Of a DNA stretch of 64,000 nucleotides, positions 46,001-53,904 are shown piece after piece. Within the stretch, counting starts at the first letter, position 1; every line of letters begins with the position of its first letter. This stretch comes from Liolophura sinensis. Lineage: Eukaryota; Mollusca; Polyplacophora; Chitonida; Chitonidae. The position numbers and the translations under genes were made by a program. Under the pieces are notes generated by a model. It did not search any database. It had not been told where the DNA came from and saw only the letters and a list, made by a program, of their open reading frames with translations. The DNA lies in contig NC_088299.1 in NCBI RefSeq assembly GCF_032854445.1, forward strand, positions 10,225,608-10,289,607, read 5' to 3'.

Positions 46001-48960
46001 TTCCAAAAACCTGATGTGACCTGAAAAACCGTCACTGGTCCGAATATGGACAGAAAATGCTATCGTAGAATCCAAAGTTTCAAATGCATTTAAAAAAAAA
46101 AAGAGCAAAGAATAGAACTAACTCTACGGACAATGGTCTTGCGTCTGACTTATACTTCCCGTTGGTGTTTCCTTTGCACAGGTTCATATCATTCATTCAT
46201 TTATTCATTCATTCATTCATTCATCCACTCATGATTCGCTCAAAGTTTACCATTTTGTTCACTGTTTGATTTCCGTTATATCAAGACTAATTCGTTGCAG
46301 TTACTCATGTGTTCATGAAAAATGAACTCATCCACTCATAAATTCGCACATCTATTTATTCACCCGTTCCTTCGTCCATTTATCTATGAATCCATATGAA
46401 TCAAAATACTTGTTTACAGAAAAGATCGAAGTGTTTTTATTACACGATGTTTCGTTCAATCATCCATCCGTTCACATAATGTGGATCTTACTCGAGGTAC
46501 CCATTATATGAACAGAATTAAGTGTTTTAGTTGTAGGATGACTCATTCATTCATTCATTCATTCATATAACATAAAGCTGAAATGAAGTAGGGGCCTAAA
46601 GCGTTTTCCTCATCGCATCTTTCATCCTGCCATCCATTCATACATCCATTCTTATAACATAAAGCTGACCCAAAGTAATTGTTCATCAAAGGGTTATAGG
46701 ATCATTCCTTCCTTCCTTCATTCCCCCTTTCCTTCGTTCGTTCGCTCATTCATCCATTCATCCATTATTTAATTCATTCATCCATTCATCCATTAATTCA
46801 TCCATTAAAGTACTGTCACCGAGAACACTGAAGTGTTTTCTTTGCAGGATCATTCATAAATTCATTCATCCATTCATTCATTTATTCATCCACCCATTCA
46901 TCATCTAATTCACAGAACACAAAGCTTACTCCAAGTACTCGTTCACAGAAGAGACTGGAATGTTTCCATTGTGGGATGATTCATTCAGACATTCGTTCAT
47001 TCACTGATCCATTCACCAATCCACTTAATTCACCCATTCATCCATTTATATAATATAAAACTTACTCGTTACTCGATCATTCATTTATTCATCCGTTCCT
47101 ATAATATAAAGTTTACTTGTTACAGGATCATTTATTCATTCATCCATTTATATAATATAAAGCTTACTCGTTACACGATCATTCATTCATTCATCCATTC
47201 CTATAATATAAAGCTTACTTGTTACACGGTCATTCATTCATTCATTCATTCATTCATCCATTCCTATAATATAAAACTTACTCGAAGTACTCGTTCACAG
47301 AGGAGACGGAAGAGTTTTCGTTATAGCTTCTGTTGTAGAGGTTGGTAAAGTTCTCTGACCAGTCTTCCCGCCAACAGTTCACGGAGTTCCACTCGTTATG
47401 ACAGGTGGTCCATGGCAGAACCTTCGTGAACGATGCGAACAGGTAATAAAAACTCCAGCCAATAACAACGTTGTAATAAAAAGCGACTAGGTAGGACATC
47501 CAGCACACGGCCATACCAGCACCTGAAAGGAAGAGAGACATTTTACATTGCAATCTTGTATACGTCACAAGACACGTGATCATTATATGTCATCTTTTGT
47601 ACGTCACTAGACACGTGATTTTTATACGTCACTAGGCATGTCATCATTATACGTCATCTTTTGTACGTCACTAGACACGTCATCATATAAGCGCCTTAAA
47701 AATGGTACCGGGAGATAATTTTAGATGAATGTATTGAGATAACTATAAGATTAATGAACTCAGCCTTGTTTGAACTCAAAGCAGAACATTTTGCTATAAA
47801 CCTGTCACCATTTTTGTAACTATTTGTACCTAAAAGGAACACATTTGTCTTCCCAAATGTTTCAGTAGTGGGATGTATTTGAGACAAGTGGATAAGTAAC
47901 AATTTTCTCTTATTGATGGATCTGCCTGAAAATGTTTGAAAGTGTAGAATTATGCTAGATATCCAATCAAAACAACCCGTTTTATTAATTTATTTGTTTA
48001 TTCGGGTTTAATGCTGCATTAAATACACTCAGGTACCGCTATCAGCGATTTCTTACGCGCTTTATGTTGTCTTGTATGCATCACGAATTTGCCGTCCTAT
48101 GTATTATACTTGCGCGGAGCAATATGCTGTGCTGCGCTGTGCTGTGCTGCGCTGTGCTGTGCTGCGCTGCGCTGTGCTGTGTTGTGCCGAGCTGTGCTGT
48201 GCTGTGCTGCGAGGCGGGGCGATGCAGACCGGTGCAGCACTCTACGATACGGTACGGTAGGGTACGATACGATACTCTGGTGTACGGTACGGTACTGTAT
48301 TTGACTGTTTCGTACCGTATCGAACGGTACTGTACTGTATTGTACTACACTGCATTCTACTAAACTGTAATTTTGCATTGCATTGCATTGTACTGTATTG
48401 TATTGCATTGCATTGTACTGTATTGTATTTCATTGTATTGTACTGCACTGCACTGTACTGTATTGTACTCTTGCATTGCATTGCATTGTATCGTATCGTA
48501 TTGCATTGTATTTTGTATTGTACTGTATGGCTTCCTCTCCGGCCGTGAGTGGGAAGCAACCTGCGGATGGTGGTAGGTTTCCCCCGGGCTCTGCCCGGTT
48601 TCCTCCCACCATAATGCTGGCCACCGTCGTATAAGTGAAATATTCTTGAGTACGGCGTAAAACACCAATCAAATAAATAAATAAATATTGTACTGTACTG
48701 TATTGCATGGTAGTCTGTAACATGTATAATGCCATCGTGGGAGAGAACAATGTACAACATAGTTTGGTCCAGTATCCTTATGCAGTAGGGTAAAGTTGTG
48801 TAAGGCGACACATGGGCAGCCATCTCACCCTTGAAAATTGGGACTATTTTCCAGACAGTGATTGCGCCTTCACGGTGAAATTGACCGAGGACGAGTTCCA
48901 TGTAGAAGAGAGGCAGGGCACCGACTAGGAGACAGGCGAAGTACGGGATGAGGTATGCCC
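31000..48960 (-). CDS. SLC6A3-like: SLC6 monoamine (dopamine/noradrenaline)-type transporter, 12 exons seen, TM1 missing, one frameshift
   Basis: Exons in gene order: 48829-48960, 47282-47522, 44235-44373, 43224-43358, 42460-42563, 41573-41697, 37578-37689, 36926-37066, 35665-35764, 34509-34609, 33982-34164 and probably 31000-31077. All junction phases agree except within 37578-37689, which is one base short. About 530 residues cover TM2 to TM12 and the C tail. [47 protein letters not shown] and [12 protein letters not shown] are close to vertebrate DAT/NET and less like GABA or glycine carriers. Such proteins sit in the plasma membrane of neurons and take up catecholamines with Na+ and Cl-. 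The TM1 exon with the substrate-binding Asp was not found between 48961 and 64000. Amine specificity is inferred. Confidence 0.88.
31868..32245 (+). mobile_element. SINE with CTCA-repeat tail, full length
   Basis: The head GGCCGACCCGGATAGCACAG and TTGGTAGAGCGTCCGC is tRNA-like (A box), followed by a roughly 300-bp body and GTTGAGTACGACGTTAAAC with a (CTCA)n tail. Frames inside it (for example around 31988) are SINE sequence. It lies in the last SLC6 intron. Confidence 0.88.
32600..32775. repeat. 21-bp minisatellite
   Basis: About eight copies of CTAGATTGGGCTCGTGGCAAT, each 21 bp, decaying to the right. In the last SLC6 intron. Confidence 0.88.
33176..33724. repeat. 43-bp minisatellite, about 13 copies
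   Basis: The unit GGTTTGTGGATAAAGGAAAC, CCGAACTAGCCTAGTGGAAA and CCA repeats every 43 bp, with some shortened copies (about 33408, 33490 and 33585). It ends about 260 bp downstream (gene sense) of the TM12 exon. Confidence 0.93.
33982..34164 (-). CDS. SLC6A3-like: SLC6 exon: TM11-TM12
   Basis: The acceptor is ATCCCCTCAG and the donor GTAAGA; 61 codons in phase 0. It encodes [17 protein letters not shown], then [19 protein letters not shown] and [27 protein letters not shown] and P-YAIY are TM12 signatures. Confidence 0.92.
34509..34609 (-). CDS. SLC6A3-like: SLC6 exon: intracellular loop 5 and start of TM11
   Basis: The acceptor is GTTTGGGCAG and the donor GTATAG; 101 nt. It reads (G)[17 protein letters not shown] and [16 protein letters not shown]. 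It was found by searching between flanking exons for the expected segment; phases fit on both sides. The donor is weak, and a 16-bp inverted repeat lies just downstream in the intron. Confidence 0.88.
35138..35468 (+). mobile_element. CTCA-tailed SINE, 5' truncated
   Basis: Nearly identical to 31908-32240 from TCGGGACCGGTAGATCCAGG to the CACTCACTCACTC tail; the tRNA-like head is absent. It lies in the intron between the TM10 and TM11 exons of the SLC6 gene. Confidence 0.9.
35665..35764 (-). CDS. SLC6A3-like: SLC6 exon: TM10
   Basis: The acceptor is TTTGTTTCAG and the donor GTAAGT; 100 nt from phase 0, ending one base into a Gly codon. It encodes [20 protein letters not shown] and [18 protein letters not shown] and WFYG are family hallmarks. 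Confidence 0.92.
36045..36063 (+). repeat. 19-base poly-G run
   Basis: An unbroken G homopolymer directly before the SINE head at 36064, in an SLC6 intron. It can form a G-quadruplex and its length is uncertain in most sequencing data. Confidence 0.95.
36064..36292 (+). mobile_element. SINE, full length, AAATAAAT family
   Basis: The head CTCCGAGGGCTCAGTTGGTT and AGCTCGCTAGCGC is like the 59-kb copy; the body contains TAACCTGCGGATGGTCG and the end CGGCGTAAAACACCAATCAA. Confidence 0.9.
36926..37066 (-). CDS. SLC6A3-like: SLC6 exon: EL5 region and TM9-TM10
   Basis: The acceptor is CCTTTTCAG and the donor GTGAAT; 47 codons in phase 0. It encodes [19 protein letters not shown], then [19 protein letters not shown] and NTE. 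SAMGG-ESV-TG and RELFTLF are shared with DAT and NET and argue against other SLC6 subfamilies. Confidence 0.92.
37222..37322 (+). mobile_element. SINE 3' fragment
   Basis: GTTTCCTCCCACTATAATGA, GGTATAAGTGAAATGTTCTT and GAGTACGGCGTAAAAC; no head, short tail. Between the TM9 and TM10 region exons of the SLC6 gene. Confidence 0.85.
37578..37689 (-). pseudogene. SLC6A3-like: SLC6 exon with a one-base deletion: EL4 and TM9
   Basis: The acceptor is ATTTTTCAG and the donor GTCAGT. The exon reads (G)[16 protein letters not shown] and then hits TAG at 37633-37631. From 37640 downward another frame continues [21 protein letters not shown], as in DAT/NET. The exon is 112 nt; 113 would keep phase with the next exon, so exactly one base is missing near 37641-37642. 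All other exons are intact. The cause may be an assembly or sequencing error, an allele, or inactivation. The entry type only marks the break; the exon is probably functional in the organism. Confidence 0.85.
37789..38053 (-). mobile_element. SINE, full length, AAATAAAT family
   Basis: On the - strand: the head CCCATGGCTCAGTTGGTAAG, a B-box region GTGAGTTCAAGTCCAGC, a body with GGATGGTCGTTGGTTTCC and an AAATAAATAAATA tail at 37789. It directly abuts the 73-bp array. Confidence 0.9.
38054..39060. repeat. 73-bp satellite, about 13 copies
   Basis: The unit GTGAACAAAAGCGTCTACCC, GGAAAGTTACTGATCAGAGT and ACGCCTTACTATGGGGAAAT repeats every 73 bp with GTTACT/GTAACT variants that tend to alternate. 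In the SLC6 intron between the TM8 and TM9 exons. Confidence 0.94.
39200..39600. repeat. 54-bp satellite, about 6-7 copies
   Basis: The unit GTATGGTGATCATGTTCGGA and ATCATAGCATCGCGTAGAGT repeats every 54 bp, giving 18-residue frames on both strands. It is related to the next array, as both contain GATTATGT-CGGA and GGAGAG-AG. Confidence 0.93.
39601..40765. repeat. 52-bp satellite, about 22 copies
   Basis: The unit GTGGCGATTATGTGCGGACC, CACAGCATCCAGTAGTTCTG and GAGAGTAGCTGA repeats every 52 bp with high identity. Two linked variants occur (CATCCAG/CATCAAG and CTGAGTGG/CTTAATGG). Confidence 0.95.
40766..41370. repeat. Composite satellite, higher-order unit about 150 bp
   Basis: GTGGAGTGCTTCAAAGTAGG recurs at about 40801, 40954 and 41104, separated by diverged 50-odd-bp units (CTGGATGATGATTATGTG). 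It is an older, mixed extension of the 52-bp array, ending in plain units at 41220-41340. Confidence 0.85.
41573..41697 (-). CDS. SLC6A3-like: SLC6 exon: TM7-TM8
   Basis: The acceptor is ATTTTTCAG and the donor GTAACT; 125 nt. It encodes (R)[18 protein letters not shown] and [20 protein letters not shown], then ATE. The SGFVIFS-LGYMA motif is TM8, which contributes to the sodium site. Downstream in the gene the intron carries 2-3 kb of satellite DNA before the next exon. Confidence 0.92.
42460..42563 (-). CDS. SLC6A3-like: SLC6 exon: TM6, substrate and ion site
   Basis: The acceptor is CTGTTTCAG and the donor GTGAGT; 104 nt. It encodes [20 protein letters not shown] and [21 protein letters not shown] is the unwound TM6 segment that lines the substrate and chloride sites, and [11 protein letters not shown] is characteristic of monoamine transporters. 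The last two bases join the next exon to form Arg. Confidence 0.92.
43224..43358 (-). CDS. SLC6A3-like: SLC6 exon: TM5 and EL3
   Basis: The acceptor is GGTTTCAG and the donor GTAAGA; 45 codons in phase 0. It encodes [20 protein letters not shown], then [20 protein letters not shown] and [14 protein letters not shown] and LPGS-GI-YF are family signatures for TM5 and the loop before TM6. Confidence 0.9.
44235..44373 (-). CDS. SLC6A3-like: SLC6 exon: end of EL2 and TM4
   Basis: The acceptor is TTTTGTTCTAG and the donor GTGGGA; 139 nt. One base completes a Glu codon, then [20 protein letters not shown] and [20 protein letters not shown], followed by VKSSGK. This is the EYFER-VL / SSGKV context of SLC6 TM4. 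The exon was too short and offset to show as an independent frame. Confidence 0.87.
44451..44577 (-). mobile_element. SINE 3' fragment
   Basis: On the - strand it ends in AAATATTCTTGAGTGCGACG, CAAAACATCAGTC and AAATAAATAAATA. In the SLC6 intron before (gene sense) the TM4 exon. Confidence 0.85.
44759..45055. repeat. 148-bp direct tandem duplication
   Basis: Copies start at 44759 (ACAGAGACCCATGCGAGTAC) and 44907 (ACAGAGAACCATGCGAGAAC); both contain TATCGCCGTTGCTTTA and CCGAAAC. Two copies only, visibly diverged. Confidence 0.8.
45745..46165 (+). repeat. Unnamed dispersed repeat, copy 2
   Basis: The partner of 26815-27268; see that entry for the shared blocks. It carries an A-run at about 46091 in place of internal sequence. 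In an SLC6 intron, immediately before the ATTC-rich array. Confidence 0.6.
46180..47276. repeat. ATTC-rich array carrying copies of an SLC6 exon edge and splice donor
   Basis: CATTCATTCATCC-type DNA alternates with non-repetitive blocks. Several blocks match the exon-intron edge at 47277-47316. 46925-46964 matches it at 34 of 40 positions and keeps GTAAG on the - strand. Copies near 47061, 47112, 47163 and 47214 keep ATAATATAAA-CTTACT from the intron side; weaker ones lie near 46403, 46488, 46570, 46665 and 46805. Confidence 0.85.
47282..47522 (-). CDS. SLC6A3-like: SLC6 exon: TM3 and glycosylated extracellular loop 2
   Basis: The acceptor is TTCCTTTCAG and the donor GTAAGT; 241 nt. It encodes TM3 ([20 protein letters not shown]), then [15 protein letters not shown] with the two cysteines that form the loop disulfide in DAT/NET, and three sequons (NFT, NRS, NSS). 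The tyrosine pair before NVVIGW includes the TM3 Tyr conserved at the monoamine site. The 3' edge of this exon is copied in the adjacent intronic array. Confidence 0.9.
47560..47692. repeat. Short array of ACGTCA/CACGTG elements
   Basis: About 130 bp holding repeated TACGTCACTAGACACGTGAT-like units of roughly 35-38 bp. It ends about 40 bp upstream (gene sense) of the TM3 exon. ACGTCA is a CRE/ATF half site and CACGTG an E-box, but no regulatory role is shown. Confidence 0.75.
48118..48708. repeat. Five-base-periodic array in three sequence domains, split by a SINE
   Basis: 48120-48215 is TGCTG/CGCTG, 48240-48330 is TACGG/ATACG, and 48330-48528 plus 48688-48708 is TATTG/CATTG/TACTG. The five-base spacing opens overlapping frames on both strands (YNTVQ repeats). 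In the intron between the SLC6 TM2 and TM3 exons. Confidence 0.9.
48529..48687 (+). mobile_element. SINE 3' part inserted in the pentanucleotide array
   Basis: GGCTTCCTCTCCGGCCG, CAACCTGCGGATGGTGGTAG, TAAGTGAAATATTCTTGAG and an AAATAAATAAATA tail. TATTGTACTGTAT-type repeat lies on both sides, so the element landed in an existing array. Confidence 0.9.
48829..48960 (-). CDS. SLC6A3-like: SLC6 exon: TM2 and following loop
   Basis: On the - strand the acceptor is TTTGTTCCAG and the donor GTGAGA. The exon reads (G)[33 protein letters not shown] and [12 protein letters not shown]. It starts two bases before a codon boundary, as expected after an upstream NGG|G junction. It is the most 5' exon recognised and is 120 bp from a pentanucleotide array. 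Confidence 0.88.
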
Positions 48961-48999
48961 CTGGAACAAACATATAACAAGCATTAGGTGAGAATGTAT

Positions 49000-49847
49000 G
49001 CACTTATTTAAGCCTCCGAACAGTTTTCCATTGGTTTGTGTCTGAAAAGAAGGTATGCAAATATAGATTGTAGGTCGCATTTACTCCTGTGTCCCCATTT
49101 CCATCACTTAACCTCCCTCCACACACGCACACACACACACACAATCTTCATCCCACTTTATACAAAACAATCGCAATTAGAGTTAAGTGAGAAAAACTCT
49201 ACAGTAATCAATAATTAAATTCAAATTCAATTACTCAAGCCTACATATGCTGGAACAATACTATCTGACATATGTTAAAGAACACTGAAGATAAACGTCT
49301 GAAAATAGTGTTGGCAGAAATAGATAATTAATCGACTTTGCCATGGCAACAAATGCTGAATGAAGCCATCTGGAAAGCCAGGTCCGAGTGACATATACCA
49401 GTGCTGCTGCAACGTGTGGTGTTCTGTTTGCAATGGTGCTGTGATTGTTATGTTATTCTATTTGTTATGGTATTGTATTTAAAAGTCGACGTCCGCTGTT
49501 GAAAAGTGACATCGTTTTTTAAATGGAGCATTACCTCAACGTAAAAAGTCAACGTAAAAAGTCGACGTCGACTTGTGTAACTCGAAATTCAGTTAATGCT
49601 CCATCAAGATTTGGGGGTTGATACAGGTGCTTTCTCATGGTACAGACTGAAAAACTTGCAAACAAAAATTGTAAGTCCTTTCCTTAAAAAAATGTCAATT
49701 AAGTTACTAGTGCACGAATTATTAATAATAATTCAAGTGATTTTGATTCAATAATTTGAAAAACACGTGTGTAAACGCGACTGAAGTAAAAACTTCTGTA
49801 ATTAACGATTGATTTTTATTTTCCAGGGTCAGATTTATGGTTCAAGG
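49000..49847. other. No recognisable exon
   Basis: It holds a CA run (about 49122-49143) and, at 49480-49610, a palindrome and an inverted repeat. The missing SLC6 TM1 exon was looked for here and not seen. Confidence 0.5.
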
Positions 49848-50055
49848 AAACAGGAGTGTCCGGTTTAAACCACCGACCTTTGGCAAGTTACTATCACATG
49901 TTCCCAATTGATGTGACATACAGAGATGTGCCATTTTGTCACCAAGGCCCCATGCCGGAATAACGAGAGTAGAAGAATCTACAAACTCCTTGTCCAAGGA
50001 CGGAACTAGGAATCGCACGCCTTATACTTACTGATTCCACCTCCGCTTCCTGTCT
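49848..50055 (-). mobile_element. Diverged SINE of the second tRNA-derived type
   Basis: It shares CCACCGACCTTTGGCAAGTT and AAACTCCTTGTCCAAGG-type blocks with the 9.4-9.8 kb element, in the same orientation. Head decayed. Confidence 0.55.
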
Positions 50056-50184
50056 GGGTTTAGATTTAATATAAAAACTCAGTTCATCAAATTCAACATG
50101 CTTGTCACCTTATATTTTCTACTTTACTTGTCATTACTATAAATATCAACGTTAATGTTGCAAACCCACAACCTAAATCTTAAG

Positions 50185-50344
50185 AGCTATGAGTTCAAGT
50201 CCAGCTCAGGCAGAAGTGGTAAGGTCTGTCTGCAACTTGCGGATGGTCGTGGGTCTCCTCGGGGGTCTGCCCGGTTTCCTCCCACAATAATGCTGGCCGT
50301 GGTATAAGTGAAATATTCTTGAGTAAAACACCAAATAAATAAAT
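50185..50344 (+). mobile_element. SINE, head truncated
   Basis: A B-box region ATGAGTTCAAGTCCAGCTC, CAACTTGCGGATGGTCGTGG and ATAAGTGAAATATTCTTGAG with a short AAATAAATAAAT tail. Confidence 0.85.
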
Positions 50345-51664
50345 CTTAAGACATTTCTGTATGTATGGCAGAATTTTTTTCGCAAAGTTCGGATTAAAAT
50401 GCCAATAGTACTTTGTACTTACTCCGTTAAACTTGCATGGGAAGATCGCAGCGTTTGTGTGAAACAAGATTAAAAGCAAAATCTAGCGTTTTACACCGAA
50501 GTAAAAGTAAAATCTATATATATTCACATGCTTCCTGAATGTAATCGTCTTACATAAGGTCAAAATGTGCGTCACAAGAGCGCAAAAGAAGGTCACTGAT
50601 ACATGCCACGTGCTAATGGCGAACAATCTCTAAACGGTTATAAGTATGCACGCACTGACAACTTCTACGTGATAATATACCAGAGGGTTGCAATCTTAGA
50701 AGAAAGCTAAACCACGTGGGCGGGAGAGGTGAAAAGCCCATCATAAATAAGCTTTACCGATGTAAGCGACTAATGTCGGGTGCAAGAATCTGTGAAATAT
50801 TGCACACCGTCTAAATGTAATTACCATCTGGCCTCAAAATTGGTTTTCAGTTGCAGGGCGTGTTGGGGGGTGGGGTGGGGTGGGTAGCCCTGAAGGATTT
50901 AAACTCTGTTAATCTGGCGCCTAGCACAGTCCTCTCCCATTACAAAGTAGATGACAAATGTGGAAATATGCAGGTGGAATCGATTTCACAGTAGCTTTCC
51001 CATACGCCGATTAGGAAGTGATCGGGGATAAAGACCTTGGAAACTGGCCCTCCCATTGGCTGTGTTATAGAGAACTTGCCTGAAGAGAGGCCTGGTTGCT
51101 GATGTGAAGACGTTAAGGACGTCGTCTTGTTAACATGATCAACGCTAAGCACGCCTCTCAATGAGTCGAAGCACTCTTCAGCAATTACTCCACGGAAAGG
51201 AAAGTCACATCGGGTCAAAGCAATATCAGTGAAAGCCGACAAAACATTTCTATGTAAATGACAGGTTTGGAGGAATTAGGGAACGTTTAAGCTGAGAACG
51301 GCGGTGATCTGTGACTGATCATAATCCGACCATTTCTACCGGAAATGACTCTGCCGCCACTGTCCCGTCTCTGACCATTGTTTTGCAGGCCAAGTGTACG
51401 CAATCATTCCCTTTTCCCAGACAAGAAGATAATCGTCTGCCAACTGAAATGAACATATTACATTTGATCTGAAAACACCAGAAAACCTTTGAGAAAAGCT
51501 CGGTAACTGACTGTGTATGGGAAGGGCAACGTAAACAAAACCTGGCTACATTAATAACTATATAATAAAGTGTTGCAGCCACGCCCTATCTCAAATGTAG
51601 TGCTCAGTGCAGAGCGAAAAAAACTATCGGCTATGTACGTATGTACGTATAGGTAAGAATAGTT
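50345..51664. other. No recognisable gene
   Basis: Two open stretches on the - strand (50940-51242 and 51319-51582) show no family similarity and no convincing splice context. Nothing else seen. Confidence 0.5.
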
Positions 51665-52018
51665 TCGGTGGTTTAATGATAAGCGTGTCTACCTCGAAGT
51701 AGGGACACCTGCATGGGATCAAACCTAAGTCGAGCCATACCAAAGACTTTAAAAATGGCAACTGTTGCTACCTCACTTGGCGTTCAGCAACCAAGGAATC
51801 AGGACTGGATGGCACTGATGTCAGTATAATATGGCTGCGTGGGGTGTCATGTTTTGGTGTCTTCGGCATGACAATTTAGTAGCGGCAGCACTTTGGCGCA
51901 TGCACTCGCCCTGCCACAATAAGACACTTTTTATGTGCACTGTATACAATGACTCTTTGCTGTCATATGACTGAAAAATTGTTCATTACGACGTAAAAAC
52001 CCAAGCAAACATACATCT
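51665..52018 (+). mobile_element. Diverged CTCA-type SINE
   Basis: It follows the order of the 31.9-kb element: a decayed head, CAAAGACTTTAAAA, CTCACTTGGCGTTCAGCA, GTCATATGACTGAAAAATTG and TACGACGTAAAAACCCAAGC. Clearly older than the other two copies. Confidence 0.75.
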
Positions 52019-52030
52019 GTATACCTAAGG

Positions 52031-53050
52031 TTTATTTGCTCGCGATTTAACGCCGTGAGAATATTTCACCTATACGACGGCGGTCAAGTTTTTTGAGCTC
52101 TGTTTGCTGGAAGTGAAGTAATAACACGTTTGTTACCAAAATTCTGATATATTTTAACTACATGCAAAATAGCAGTGCAGGAATTTATAGTGCATCAACA
52201 ACCTAAAATGTCTCTGTGACAGTATTATCCAACCAGTCCCTCCTTCATGCTTCGGAGGCTTAACCTCACCACTGATGTCCTTGCGCGGAACTATACAATA
52301 AGCATTCTTTAATAAAACTGCTTTAGGGTGTCCAGATAAAGCTCATGTATATGTAACAGCCATTAATAGAAATAAACGAAATCACTTCCTGTCTCATGAC
52401 GGCGACCCCATTGACCTTGGCGTTGTTCAAAATTTTTTATGCAAAAGAGCGATATATACGCTGTAAACAGTGTGCTAGGCAAATTGGTTAAAGGGCAGAG
52501 TCCAAAAATAGCGACCACAACCTTCATCCGCTCGGAGACGATCTGTCTTTCCGGATCATGGCGTCACGCATCAGATGGACAGAATGACGATATATAGTAT
52601 CATATAATGCCTCAATGCCAAAGAGTTTATTTTCAGTAAAGTCACGCTGCATATCAGATGTAGCAAATTAGCCTGAGACCCTGGATTTATAATGAGTTTT
52701 CCAGCTCAATCTATCACTGACATTTATTTACACTATACTCCTCAAATGTTGAGAGAATCAGGTTGTATGGGTGCAGAAGAAGGTACGGTATCGGTTACCA
52801 TCACATCAATCATCAGGTTATTTTACACATCCTTCTGTTGTTGACTCTATGGTGACACGGCAGCGAATATATGTACACGGTACACTATATGGAATTTCCG
52901 CCCCCCATTGATCGACACCTTCAGAATAACATATTAGTTCACTGGTTTATCTGGTATATACTGCTCTATTAAGATATATTTATTTTACTGATGTTTTACG
53001 CCGTACTCAAGAATATTTCATTTATAGGACAGCAGCCAGTATTTTGGTTG
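52031..53050 (-). mobile_element. Two short SINE tail fragments (52031-52097 and 52976-53050)
   Basis: Both read on the - strand with TATTCTTGAGTACGGCGTAA-like sequence, CATCAG and an AT-rich tail. The roughly 880 bp between them has no recognised feature. Confidence 0.65.
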
Positions 53051-53904
53051 CAGAACAGCTCTATTGAAATACTTAACTGCATGTTAATTCTCTTTTAATT
53101 TAGAGCATAGAAATAGTCACCGTAAAAACCATGGCAGAGAAATGACCAGCTACTTGACAAAAGTCTTGACAAACATCTTGACACAGAACGGGCACAGGAC
53201 TGAAACAGACACGGTTGATCACAGGCGTATGGCCTCAGTTACAGCAATCAATCCATTGCGGACTAAATCGCAATATTGACGAATATATCAGTTACACGAT
53301 GTTAAGGGATAGGGTCTTGGGTAGGGCGTTTGTCTTTCAATCTTTAAGATTGTTGTACTGTTCGTGGAACCTCTGTGACAATAAGCAGCACACGACTCTG
53401 GTTGTGACCGTTTGTGCTGTTTAATGCTTGTTGAACACCACTTGCCTTCCACCAATATGGTGTGTATATTTATTGTGTTACATATAGGAAAGTTTATCAG
53501 TAACTTGCTATACATCGGTGGTTTAAAGCGGAAACTCCAGATTCCTGCGCCCATAAAACGTACTAACGGCGATCATATGGGTAAAAAATTTTGAGTGCGG
53601 CGTTAGGCATCAATCAATCGTAGACATACACAATTGACGGTGGTCAACTTTATGGGTGGAGGGAATCCGGAAGAGTTTCCTATCCTGACTTGAAGCCGCA
53701 GCCTAACCACCGAGAACTGGATTTAAGATCACGAAACCAGGGTCAGTCGCAACTGGTTATGAGAATGAGCCAGGGAGGCACCCCAAAAATGTTATAGAAC
53801 GAATTTTCATGAACGAACGACAATCATGCTTCGGGCATATCTTGTCTACTGAACGGATTAAAAAAAAATAAGTAAAAATATACCATGGTATACTGGTACT
53901 GGAA

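Noticed and set aside
48242-49003. 253-codon - strand frame
   Set aside because: Only 48829-48960 is a real exon (SLC6 TM2); the rest reads through the intron, a SINE and the pentanucleotide array.
50195-50479. - strand stretch IFPCKFNG followed by GTAAGT, considered as the TM1 exon end
   Set aside because: The residues do not fit the W-RFPY---NGG consensus and the phase does not match the exon at 48960.
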